The notes beneath the pieces are model-generated. The model was not told the origin of the DNA. It saw nothing but the letters and a program-made list of their open reading frames with translations, and searched no databases. Source: Arsenophonus fragariae (GTDB lineage: Bacteria > Pseudomonadota > Gammaproteobacteria > Enterobacterales > Enterobacteriaceae). Taken from it: DNA of 14,661 nucleotides. The stretch covers positions 1-14,661 of the forward strand of contig JBDPYZ010000040.1 of assembly GCA_047291315.1 (NCBI GenBank). The letters run 5' to 3'. Both the position numbers and the translations under genes were made by a program. Positions 7,462-14,489 of this stretch are shown here, piece by piece. How positions within the stretch are numbered: position 1 is the stretch's first letter; every line of letters begins with the position of its first letter.

Positions 7462-8383
7462 ATGCAGCCTAAGAAGAGCAAAAGTGTTGTTAGTAGTAAA
7501 AAAACATTAACCTATTCAAAGAAGTGGGTTAATGTTATCTGTAATATTCCATTTATTCCCCATTTGATCCGCGCGGCAGAACGTTTTAATGACCACATGG
7601 GCAATCAATTTAGCGCCGCGATTACCTATTTTTCTTTTCTCTCTTTAATTCCCATCCTTATGTTTTACTTTACTGCAACTGGCTTCATATTAGCTTCTAA
7701 TCCCGATTTACTGGAAAAATTGATCCGGGGTATTTCAAAAAGCATTAGTGATCCAACATTGGACCAAACTCTGGAAAGAAGCATCGATACACCCATTCGT
7801 CAACGTACTGCCGTCGATTTGACCGGTTTAGCGATTGCACTTTATTCCGGTATTAACTGAGTTAATAACCTTCGTCAAGCTATCTTGGCACAATCTCGTT
7901 ATATTTGAGAAAAAAACGAAGATGAGAAAGAATCAATTTTTTTCCGCTATTTTCGTGATTTTTTTTCTTATCGGGTTATTAATTGCCTTAGTTATCACCA
8001 TAACATTAACTTCTATTGCCAGCTCTGCACAAGCAACATTGGTTAGTCTATTGCATCTGGATGGTATTGAATGGCTACGTCCAATTTAGACAATAGTCGG
8101 TTTGATTATCTCAATTATGGCAAATTACCTACTGTTTCTATGGACTTTTTGAATCTTACACCATCAACAATTTCGTCGTATTTCGTTACTAAAAGGAACA
8201 TTAATCGCCGCTATTGGCTTTGAAATACTCAAATCTATTATGACTTGGGTGTTGCCTAACCTAGCAAGTTCACCATCAGGTGGAGCATTCGGTTCAGTTA
8301 TTAGTCTTATGGCTTTTTTCCATTTCTTTGCCCGCTTGACCCTTTTTTGTGCTGCCTGGATAACAACAGATAAATCAGCATAA
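7462..8383 (+). pseudogene. yhjD: Inner-membrane protein YhjD (YihY/BrkB family), dead
   Basis: YhjD is a multi-spanning inner-membrane protein of the YihY/BrkB family; in E. coli a YhjD variant is known to suppress lethality of Kdo-lacking cells, suggesting a role in lipid transport. The alignment to E. coli YhjD is close throughout: RAAERFNDHMGNQF, ITYFSFLSLIPILM, VDLTGLAIALYSGIN, then ASSAQATLVSLLHLDGIEWL and SSPSGGAFGSV, ending FARLTLFCAAWI. Four conserved Trp codons are now stops: TGA 7858-7860, TGA 7906-7908, TAG 8087-8089, TGA 8150-8152. A frameshift lies in the run of eight T at about 7958-7965. Homology ends at TAA 8381-8383. The 132-residue N-terminal piece holds one or two membrane helices and is unlikely to work. 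Confidence 0.93.
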
Positions 8384-8599
8384 CAAAGCAATAATAAAAC
8401 TGATGCTCAACAACGCATTAGTAATTATATGCAAATAAAATCTGACGATTTCGTTATATAAATACCACAGCTGAAAACCACTGAAAAAATTAATCATCAG
8501 TAACTATTGCTGTATAACTATATTTATTTTTAATGACAAGCCGCATGTTCATGATATCCAAATATCTTATACCATTGAACTATGATTTTTTGTCATAGA
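8384..8599. other. Gap between the converging yhjD and yhjJ relics
   Basis: 216 bases with no coding signal. Near its end CTATGA (8580-8585) and TCATAG (8593-8598) form a six-pair hairpin around a T-rich loop, just past the yhjJ end, which could be the remains of a terminator. Confidence 0.4.
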
Positions 8600-10061
8600 T
8601 TAATTAGAGCTCTTAACATACGAGCTTTTATTTACTTCCTGTTGCGTTGCGGATGTAGCCACTGCCGACCATAGATCTTGTTTAAACTTATTTCTAATCT
8701 GCTCAATATCTAATCGTCTTTTATCCACTGGTTAAGATAAAATAAAGGTAGGTTCCTACGCAATCAACCGTTTAGCATCCTCTGTTATTGCGGTTAATGT
8801 TAATTTTGCCAGGAAAAGCTTGCCGTAAGCACTGAAACTGTTCCAGCACAATATCTATGACACCATTCTGTTGTGAAACCAGCCGCTGATTAATTAATAT
8901 GTCAGTACTTATTCTGGCATAAGCAGAAAACAACTGATCTAGCTGCTGCTCCTTTTGCTCAAATATAGACTGAGAAACACCTTTATTATTAATGTCAAAT
9001 AATTCTACTAATAAGCTTTCAGTTACACTCTTCATTTTTTCAGGCGCTGCCGATACTAATAATGCACAGCTCTCTCTCTCTGATATTAAATACGGCAATC
9101 CATATTCCATCGAACAACTTTGCCATATTTTTTGTCAAAAGCCTGTTTAATTGAGCGAAAAATAGCATCTCTGGCTAAATCATCACGCCAATAACGCTTT
9201 AACATTTCAGAATAGTTAATCGTTCACCAACTAAAATCCCAAGTCAGAGATAAAGTATCTTTTGCTGGGTCTAAACTGGTTAAATTTATTATTTGTAGTG
9301 TAAAAACAGGTAGAGTCGCTACAGTAACTAGCATAGAGCGCTTTCCACTAAGTGCTTAAAAAATGTGATTAATATTTTCCAACGTATGGCTATCAACATG
9401 ACCAGCTACATAAAACATCATAATGTCTGCTGTATACCATTGTTGAACAAATTTGTTGATTTATTCCAATTTAACCAGTGTAACTGGCATCGCATCTGGC
9501 CCATGGCCAATTAAGGTTGAGCCTTTTATTCTCGCAAACCACAAAGCATCTTTTATATTAGCTGGGTGCGTTACTACCAGATGCTTTGGCAACTACGTTA
9601 CCATCATAATGATTTTTTATCAAACTGGCTACCCGCTGCCAAGCCAGCTAACCATTGCAGTGCCTCTTTCAGTAACTCAGGTCGATTGTTAGGTAAGCTT
9701 AGGTTATAAAGGGTTATGTCATAAGAGGCAATTGCCGGAGGGATGGGTTCTGCTGGATCAATCGCATTGTGCCATAATTGTTGTCATTGCGAACTGCTCG
9801 ATGTTTTACTATGAAACAGCTAGTCAAATAGGTAAAGCCTCTTTGACTAGCTGTTTCTAGCATTGAACTCGTTTTGACAACTAACCGCCATTGGATCCTA
9901 TCATTTGGCCGCTGTGGCGTTTGCAATAGCTGCCAGGAAAAACCATTATCTAATTTACCCTGCTGCCAGGCAGGATTAGGTTGCAAAATTTCTGCCGGCA
10001 GTTGGTTGGACAAAGCCATTAGTACACCACCAATAAAATATCGAATTTTAATGCCTTGTAT
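8600..10061 (-). pseudogene. yhjJ: M16-family peptidase homologue YhjJ, dead
   Basis: YhjJ is an exported relative of M16 zinc peptidases. Translated segments on the minus strand align in order with E. coli YhjJ: QGIKIRYFIGGVLMALS (signal peptide), LQPNPAWQQGKLDNGFSWQ, LWHNAIDPAEPIPPAIASYD, LYNLSLPNNRPELLKEAL, RIKGSTLIGHGPDA, then QLFSAYARISTDILINQRL and a C-terminal tail to TAA 8600-8602. The start is ATA (10059-10061) in place of ATG, behind a perfect AAGAGG. Frames change around 9780-9850, near 9600, around 9120 and near 8800, with several extra stops between. The E. coli protein lacks the usual HxxEH zinc site and is thought non-catalytic; I see none here. It converges on yhjD, matching the close linkage of these genes in E. 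coli. Confidence 0.93.
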
Positions 10062-10066
10062 GCAAA

Positions 10067-10072
10067 CCTCTT
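10067..10072 (-). promoter_or_regulatory. Intact Shine-Dalgarno AAGAGG of yhjJ
   Basis: On the minus strand AAGAGG ends five bases before the ATA that replaces the yhjJ initiator, so the ribosome site outlived the start codon. Confidence 0.65.
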
Positions 10073-10315
10073 GTTGTTAATTGTTAGATTCGATCGTCAA
10101 ATGCCACATTTATTTTTAACGGAAAGTATCACCTCAGGGCTTAAACAGCCGATCTCTGGTTAAAGCGCTAAATATTTGTGATATCTTTAGATCCATTAAA
10201 TTACCATGTTAGGCTTAAGGTGCACTACTACGCTTTTTCCACAGATTATTTGTTGTTGATCAAATTTAACCAATAACATTCATTTACTATGACACTATAG
10301 TTAAAAATAGCAATT

Positions 10316-10332
10316 CAACCTAAGTTAGGTTG
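10316..10332. repeat. 17-base perfect palindrome
   Basis: CAACCTAA and TTAGGTTG flank a single central G (CAACCTAAGTTAGGTTG). Such a tight dyad looks more like a protein-binding site than an RNA stem. No nearby intact gene is available as its target. Confidence 0.45.
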
Positions 10333-10377
10333 CAAATACTAATGACTTATTACTTTAAATAATATAAAAAACTCTAA

Positions 10378-10403
10378 TAATTGATCACAGTTACAATCAA
10401 TTA
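10378..10403. repeat. Inverted repeat TAATTGAT-N10-ATCAATTA
   Basis: Eight-base arms at 10378-10385 and 10396-10403 are perfectly complementary. The spacing of one helical turn between arm inner ends suits a dimeric regulator, though AT-rich arms arise easily by chance here. Confidence 0.35.
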
Positions 10404-10643
10404 AAACAGTTAATACATAAATAAAACCTATCATATATAGCTAATAAAAATATACCTCACCGATGATCTATTTTAGTCAATGTTTTAATGGAATTTTGCT
10501 ATTGATATTTATGTTAATAATTTTATCTTATCTTATAAAAACAGATTTTCGTCAATTAAAAAAACGATAGCATCTACTTCTCGTAGGTACTATAATAAAA
10601 AATTAATTATTCAACTGTATCTTCTTAATAAGAATTTATTACT

Positions 10644-10848
10644 TTAACCAAATTCAGCATGTTTTATTCCAACTAATGTCATTTCATCAAGTGGCACAAT
10701 ATTAGTCGTTTTTTCTTCCAATATGTCCGTTGAAATAGTACCGGCTATAGAAGATAAGTCTCAGGAAACACCATTAACTCCGGCTGCTCTTGTAGGTTTT
10801 CGTAATGATTATTATTTTAATTCGTATGTGAGCATCAATGTTTATTGA
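10644..10848. other. Coding-like patch of uncertain strand
   Basis: Both strands are nearly open here. The plus strand has about 67 codons without a stop (10648-10848), including MSVEIVPAIEDKSQETPLTP and ending GFRNDYYFNSYVSINVY. The minus strand reads TRAAGVNGVS, TGA at 10761-10763, then DLSSIAGTISTDILEEKTT and ends at TAA 10644-10646. Composition is less AT-rich than the flanks, which suggests recent coding use. I recognise neither version, so the strand and product stay open. Confidence 0.3.
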
Positions 10849-10852
10849 TGCT
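10831..10852. terminator. Nine-pair perfect hairpin with four-base loop
   Basis: AGCATCAAT (10831-10839) pairs with ATTGATGCT (10844-10852) around GTTT. On the plus strand it is followed by TTACC and on the minus strand by CACATACG, so a U-tract is weak on both. It lies between the plus-strand frame that ends at 10848 and the haemagglutinin fragment, a sensible place for a terminator. Confidence 0.45.
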
Positions 10853-10860
10853 TTACCACG

Positions 10861-11880
10861 TTAATGGTTTGGTTTTGGTTTGTCGGTTTTCGCCTTTATT
10901 GTGTCATATTCGGTTTCAATCGTTCCGCTATTATTTTATTATCCAGCAGATCTGATTTTATCTTCACTTGTCCACTACCTGAAATCAGACCTCTATTGGT
11001 AAATTGATCTTGAGTTTGTATATTAATTGTTGATTTGGTAAAATACCACTTACCACCATTAATTTTATTATTATTTTCTATATAATGGGTATTAATAAAA
11101 TATTTGCTATCCAGATTAATTTAATAGCAAAACCATTCGTATTTATAATACCATCATAATTACCAAATAATGAAACAAGATTAAATGTGGCATTTGCCTT
11201 ATCAAGGCAAAGATATGCACTGCAAAAAATAAGATTTCTTGCTTTTATTAAAAATCAAATATTTTTTCTTGTTTATAGACATTAACATTACCAATCCTTA
11301 ACGTCACATTATCTGCATTAATAAAATCATTTTTTACATTTACTGTAAGTTTATTTGCAGCCAAGAGTCCTTTATTAACTATTGAATTATCATCGGTCAA
11401 CATAATATCAGTATGTCCAGCCTCAATTCTGGCATTTTTTTCAATAGATAAACTTACATCAAGAATTTTTGTGATTGTACACTCTTTCCAATGATGGATA
11501 ATTGATTATCATGAGAAACTCTTAAAATATTATAACCAATCATGACATAAACAATTTTTACATACAGAGAACTATTCTCAGATATTTCAACCTGACGAGT
11601 AATTAGATCTAAACGTCATCCCATATCATTATTAACATTTCTAAACACAATATTTCCACTTTCAGTGGGTAAAAGTATTTCTCCTGTTATTACATAATCA
11701 TAACCAGCTTGTTTAAATTTATTTAGTGCTTTTTAACCTACATAAAAAAACTTTACCTGTAACTAATTTCTGTGTTGGTGAATTAGAGAATGAGCAACCA
11801 TCACACACAATACCATTTGGGTTAGCAAAATAATCAGCTCGGCTGGTGAACCACTAATCGTTAATACAACAACATGCTAA
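10861..11880 (-). pseudogene. Filamentous haemagglutinin/CdiA-type two-partner secretion fragment
   Basis: The minus strand keeps the signature of the TPS (haemagglutination activity) domain that guides secretion through a TpsB pore: ANPNGIVCDGCSF at 11826-11788 with TQKLVTGK next. Downstream come beta-helix pieces: GYDYVITGEILLPTESG, then FRNVNNDM and LDLITRQVEISE, later GLLAANKLTVNVKNDF and FTNRGLISGSGQVKIKS near 10980-11010, all repeat-like and Asn/Gly/Thr-rich. There are many stops and frame changes; no frame is open beyond short runs. The N-terminal signal region is missing before about 11880, next to the plus-strand regulator at 11907, and the 3' end stops after IETEYDTIK at TAA 10861-10863, far short of a full adhesin of several thousand residues. 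Whether it was an adhesin or a contact-dependent toxin cannot be told. Confidence 0.8.
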
Positions 11881-11906
11881 CCTGTATATGCAATGTAAGG
11901 TATCGC

Positions 11907-12194
11907 ATGATAATCTTTGACCCTGCTGAATATCCAGAATTACGCAATCTTTTTCCAGAGTTAACTCCCGTTCAGTTTTAAATATCATTGCTCTTTGCTT
12001 TTGGTCTTTCTCAAAAGGAAATTTCAGTTTTGCGATCTGTGAACTATCGATTAGTTAAACGAGAGATAACGGAAGCGAAATCTAAATTTGAAACAAATTC
12101 ATTAACCGGATTGTTAACGATATTTCATGTACGTTTGGTTCTTTTTGCATTATACGGTTGTCGAAAACAAACTGGGAATAACACCGATAAGTAA
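11907..12194 (+). pseudogene. Small LuxR-like helix-turn-helix protein with an in-frame stop
   Basis: The ATG at 11907 follows TAAGG at a good distance and opens MIIFDPAEYPELRNLFPELT. A TAA at 11979-11981 interrupts it at codon 25, then the same frame continues ISLLFAFGLSQKEISVLRSV and NYRLVKREITEAKSKFET to TAA 12192-12194, 95 codons in all. GLSQKEISVLRSVNYRLVKRE resembles the helix-turn-helix of LuxR/GerE-type regulators, and small proteins of this build occur on enterobacterial mobile DNA. A TTG at 11988 could in theory restart translation, but no ribosome site is seen there. It is divergent from the haemagglutinin relic and immediately upstream of the phage immunity region, of which it may be part. 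DNA-binding role inferred only. Confidence 0.55.
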
Positions 12195-12210
12195 TAATTT
12201 ATAGATCCCT

Positions 12211-12239
12211 TTAAGGGAACTATTACTGATTACCATAAT
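12211..12239 (+). promoter_or_regulatory. Possible promoter of the C4-like RNA
   Basis: CATAAT (12234-12239) is a fair -10 box, placed six to seven bases before the first stem of the RNA at 12245. The -35 at 17 bases upstream, TTAAGG (12211-12216), is poor. It lies within a TCCCTT-T-AAGGGA dyad (about 12206-12218), which might be an operator. Confidence 0.3.
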
Positions 12240-12244
12240 AATGC

Positions 12245-12344
12245 TTCGGACTCAAGAAGACCTCGAGCCTTTCGGTTCCGAAACTTATAATAAAGATATA
12301 TCCCGACACTAGGGGAAACCCAAACCAGCTTTCTCAATGGTTAG
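12245..12344 (+). ncRNA. c4: Probable C4-type phage antisense RNA
   Basis: In phages P1 and P7 the c4 antisense RNA is cut from the same transcript it represses and blocks translation of icd, and so of the antirepressor ant. The region here has the same place and folds well: TTCGGA (12245-12250) pairs with TCCGAA (12277-12282); inside, GAGCC (12265-12269) pairs with GGTTC (12274-12278) or an alternative overlapping stem; TCCC-N-GGGA forms a second hairpin around 12300-12316 with the sequence CGACACTAGGGGAAACC, which I recall as typical of C4 RNAs. The 3' part, CTTTCTCAATGGTTAG, is complementary to the leader of the next ORF. The order RNA, Icd-like ORF, Rha/Ant-like gene supports the call. 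The identification rests on memory of the motif and context, not on a covariance search. Confidence 0.6.
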
Positions 12345-12373
12345 TTTTTTAATTCTAACACCATTAACGAAAG
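12329..12373 (+). promoter_or_regulatory. Antisense/target pairing region before the Icd-like ORF
   Basis: CTTTC (12329-12333), AATGG (12336-12340) and TTAG (12341-12344) are complementary in order to CTAA (12355-12358), CCATT (12361-12365) and GAAAG (12369-12373). That is 14 pairs with small bulges. The right side runs into the purine-rich ribosome site (GAAAGAAG) of the ATG at 12382, so pairing in cis or by the separate C4 RNA would hide it. Confidence 0.55.
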
Positions 12374-12381
12374 AAGAAATC

Positions 12382-12576
12382 ATGAGCTATAGTTTCTACC
12401 AGGTACTCAACATACCCAGATAGTAGATACCGCGCCCGAAAGTAATGTGTTTTTTTACGTCCATAGATTGTTATGGTCGGGTAGCGAGCAAAATATATAA
12501 CACCTTTTCGAAGGGAAAATTGCTGGCCGTCTATCTGCAGTGTTGAAGTACCCGACCGCCCTCTCAACAAGGGTAA
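12382..12576 (+). pseudogene. Icd-like small phage ORF, dead
   Basis: From ATG 12382 the plus strand reads MSYSFYQVLNIPR, two TAG stops (12421-12426), then IPRPKVMCFFTSIDCYGRV and ASKIYNTFSKGKLLAVYLQC, TGA (12544-12546), STRPPSQQG and TAA at 12574-12576. The KxxY-TFSxGKLLAVYLQC...STRPPSQQG pattern is what I associate with small Icd-like (inhibitor of cell division) phage ORFs that precede antirepressor genes, as in the P1 c4-icd-ant operon. The family assignment is from memory and context. Three stops make the product impossible at full length. It ends 25 bases before the rha/ant relic. Confidence 0.45.
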
Positions 12577-12601
12577 ATCAACAATCAGATAGGAACGTAA
12601 A

Positions 12602-13077
12602 ATGACTATTCAAACTACAGCTAATGAAGCTAGTACTCCATATGTATTTACCCACAATAGTAAACCAGTAATGTCATTAAAAAATAGAGTCTCTTGATTG
12701 TTCATCGGAATTTCGTATCCTGAATTTTAAGGAGACGTCTTATATAAGAAAAAATCCAAATGGAAGCGATGGAATTTTAACAAAGTGCTGCGAAATGACC
12801 AAAGACGGATTCGTATTCTTAGTCATGGGATTTACAAGCAAGAAAGCAGCACAATTTAAAGAAGCTTATATTGCTGAATTGAATCGCATGGAAGCAGAGC
12901 TACATTCTGCACCTCAATACCAACCCCAACAGGAAGTGCACGAAAAGTTCAGCAACAAGGATACGCAAAACCTCGGCAATATCATCGCACTCATGACCCA
13001 AAACTTTCGTTTCAGAGATGCATGGAATAATGCTATCTGGTATGCATTAAGAGAAGTGACAGGAATTCCTTCGCCTA
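12602..13077 (+). pseudogene. Rha/Ant-family phage antirepressor-like protein, broken and truncated
   Basis: AGGA lies seven bases before ATG 12602. The frame opens MTIQTTANEASTPYVFTHNS and stops at TGA 12695-12697. Homology resumes in another frame: SLDCSSEFRILNFKETSYIR, then GSDGIL, EMTKDGFVFLVMGFTSKKAA and FKEAYIAELNRMEAEL, the hallmark of the phage pRha regulatory family. The run from KPVMSL to SLDC is too short for the family, so about a dozen codons including part of the DNA-binding helices are lost near 12680-12690. The distal part, NFRFRDAWNNAIWYALREVTG, resembles ORF6C-type ends, and breaks off after IPSP at 13076. Beyond this the frame runs into unrelated sequence from the minus-strand gene. 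It is the antirepressor position of the C4-icd-ant layout. Confidence 0.82.
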
Positions 13078-13485
13078 TTAACAAGCTTTCTTGTTCTTTT
13101 CTCCTTCTTCAGATACTTTACGAGAACCAACAACAGCAATACTAAGAATATTCACCAGATTCCACAATCCCTGATAATAAAAAACTTCTATAGGATGTTT
13201 AGCATCCCTTAATTTTTCAGGATATTCATTAGCTCCATGTATTCTAACTCCAAAATTCTTAACATCAAATTGATCAAGAATATTCTTTAAAATTAGCTTA
13301 AATTCTTTTTTGACATTCTCAGGAACCATTTTTGATAGAACTGTACCAGGATATTTTCTAAATTTATCTGCAATAGTTTTGAATTTAGCTCCTTGTTTAG
13401 ACCACAAAGATTCATAAGCAGCCATTTCTTCAAATAGAGATATAGCTCGCTCAAAAGAATCTAATGAACTTAAATCAAGCTGCAT
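13078..13485 (-). pseudogene. N-terminal part of an accessory DprA-like protein, truncated
   Basis: The 135-residue frame begins at ATG behind GAGAGTG. Residues 1-70 are a helical lead (LDSFERAISLFEEMAAYESL), followed by the DprA/Smf beginning: VRIHGANEYPEKLRDAKHP at 80-98, VFYYQG, and the Rossmann entry SIAVVGSRKVSEEG at 115-128. It then stops at TAA 13078-13080 after KNKKAC. DprA-type proteins are usually 300 or more residues; the nucleotide/ssDNA-binding body (the GLA-GID region) is gone. The helical lead is unlike housekeeping DprA and resembles standalone DprA-like proteins found in accessory islands, some proposed to act in phage defence. The truncation coincides with the end of the rha relic at 13077. 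The surviving frame is undamaged, so this piece is younger than its neighbours. Confidence 0.75.
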
Positions 13486-13575
13486 TTATAATCACTCTCA
13501 TTTTATGCCAAAATAATTAACTATAACTAAAAAATAATAAAATACGTTGATTGTTCAAGAAATAAAATATTATTT
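13486..13575. other. AT-rich leader of the DprA-like gene
   Basis: Short gap between two minus-strand relics. CATAAA about 25 bases before the DprA-like ATG is a possible -10 box; no clear -35 is seen. Confidence 0.25.
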
Positions 13576-13692
13576 TTAAGGTTTACAGCCCACAGGGCGG
13601 AAGATGTTGCTTAGATCCTGACTGTCCAGAACAATAACCTGATGACCTAAGGAAAGAAGCCATGTGTGTTCGCGTAATTGGTAGGGGCTGGA
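13576..13692 (-). other. GC-richer coding-like tail of unknown origin fused to the Rpn relic
   Basis: After the Rpn-like KKDMQEGIQKGEN the same minus frame continues SPYQLREHTWLLSLGHQVIV and LDSQDLSNIFRPVGCKP to TAA 13576-13578. This does not resemble an Rpn C-terminus, which normally goes on with Gly/Gln/Glu helix repeats. It is less AT-rich than the flanks and contains a GCCC-ACA-GGGC dyad near 13586-13598. It may be the end of another gene joined by recombination. I do not recognise it. Confidence 0.35.
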
Positions 13693-14486
13693 GTTTTCCC
13701 CCTTTTGAATCCCCTCCTGCATGTCTTTTTTGATTCCGATTTCTTCAATTTATTGAGCAATCGTCATAAGTACTCCTTCCTGTTTCTCTGACGGTTTGGC
13801 TATCTCAGTGATGAACTCCATTGGTTTTTGTGCGTGACCTTACTGAATAAGAAAGTTGAACATAGTGATGACTTGATTATCCGTATAATAATTATACGAC
13901 AACAGTTTAACAATGCTATCCAATAACTCGGTCATGTCGCGTCTGCGAATGTGTTTCTGGATAAGCTCCAATAACGCCATTCTAAGGTAATGCATCATTT
14001 TGCTGTCTTTCAGTGTTGTCACGTCGACTAACTTAAATGGCCTGGTATAAATTTTTCAGCAATATCTCTGCCACTAAAGCAATCCAGCCAGTCAGTACTG
14101 TATGGATGTGTACTTTTCTCACCACAGTAAAACAAAATTGGATAGACAACCGGTAATTTTTTGTGACCAGCTTATAAATGCTTCTGCATCGCTGCCATAC
14201 TATAGCGCATGAGTCGCCATGCAATTAGCTTATCGGGTGGTGACTGATGTTCAATCAATACGTAGATATATCCGCTTCCTTTCGTAGTGCTCACTGAATA
14301 TAAAATATTGCTTTGATAATTCTTCATCTCACTATCGACAAATGAGCCGGATTCTACTTTGAGACTGTCAAAATCACAAAATGCTTTAATCTCATCAGGC
14401 AGCCAAATATCAAAAAAGTCTTTCGCGGTCTCTTTTCCACTTAAAAACTACTTGAATACGGCATCGTGGAGCGTTGCGGTGAATTT
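13690..14486 (-). pseudogene. Rpn-family recombination-promoting nuclease/putative transposase, dead
   Basis: Rpn proteins are PD-(D/E)XK nucleases, long annotated as transposases (YhgA-like), that promote RecA-independent recombination. Minus-strand pieces align in order: KFTATLHDAVFK, FLSGKETAKDFFDIWLPDE, LKVESGSFVDSEM, GYIYVLIEHQSPPDKLIAWR (nuclease core with ESGSFVD...IEHQS), LMRYSMAAMQKHL, AGHKKLPVVYPILFYCGE, then MALLELIQKHIRRRDMTELL and LLSYNYYTDNQVITMF. Damage: no start codon (TAA at 14487-14489 stands there), TAG 14448-14450, TAA 14172-14174, a frameshift near 14040-14050, TAA 13840-13842 and another TAA in the MTIAQ-IEE segment. An original of about 300 residues is expected for the family. 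No terminal inverted repeats are seen; the family has none as a rule. Confidence 0.88.
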
Positions 14487-14489
14487 TTA

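Larger units (their letters stand above)
10073..10643. other. Gene-free stretch with palindromes and a possible coding scrap
   Basis: Mostly AT-rich and non-coding. On the minus strand an ATG at about 10196-10198 opens a short frame (MDLKISQIFSALTRDRLFKP) that ends at TGA, in slightly less AT-rich DNA; it may be a scrap of a gene once upstream of yhjJ, but I cannot identify it. Two perfect inverted repeats at 10316-10332 and 10378-10403 are listed separately. Confidence 0.4.

Noticed and set aside
7950..7970. Programmed slippage on the T8 run in yhjD restoring the frame
   Set aside because: Slippage would not rescue four other stop codons in the same gene.
3675..8152. UGA reassigned to Trp (as in some symbionts)
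   Set aside because: Several TGA codons fall on conserved Trp, but TAG does the same in mobB, the hydrolase and yhjD, frameshifts occur in the same genes, and the intact gor uses TGG for its tryptophans.
9453..9692. 79-codon plus-strand frame within the yhjJ region
   Set aside because: The minus strand here reads as YhjJ (GSTLIGHGPDA, LSLPNNRPELL), so the plus frame is a shadow.
12364..12570. 68-codon minus-strand frame opposite the Icd-like ORF
   Set aside because: The plus strand has a ribosome site, the expected operon position and a familiar C-terminal pattern; the minus product is unfamiliar.
13078..13092. HindIII site at the rha/DprA join as proof of a cloning chimera
   Set aside because: A six-base site occurs often by chance, and deletion joins are common in decaying genomes; kept only as a check to make.
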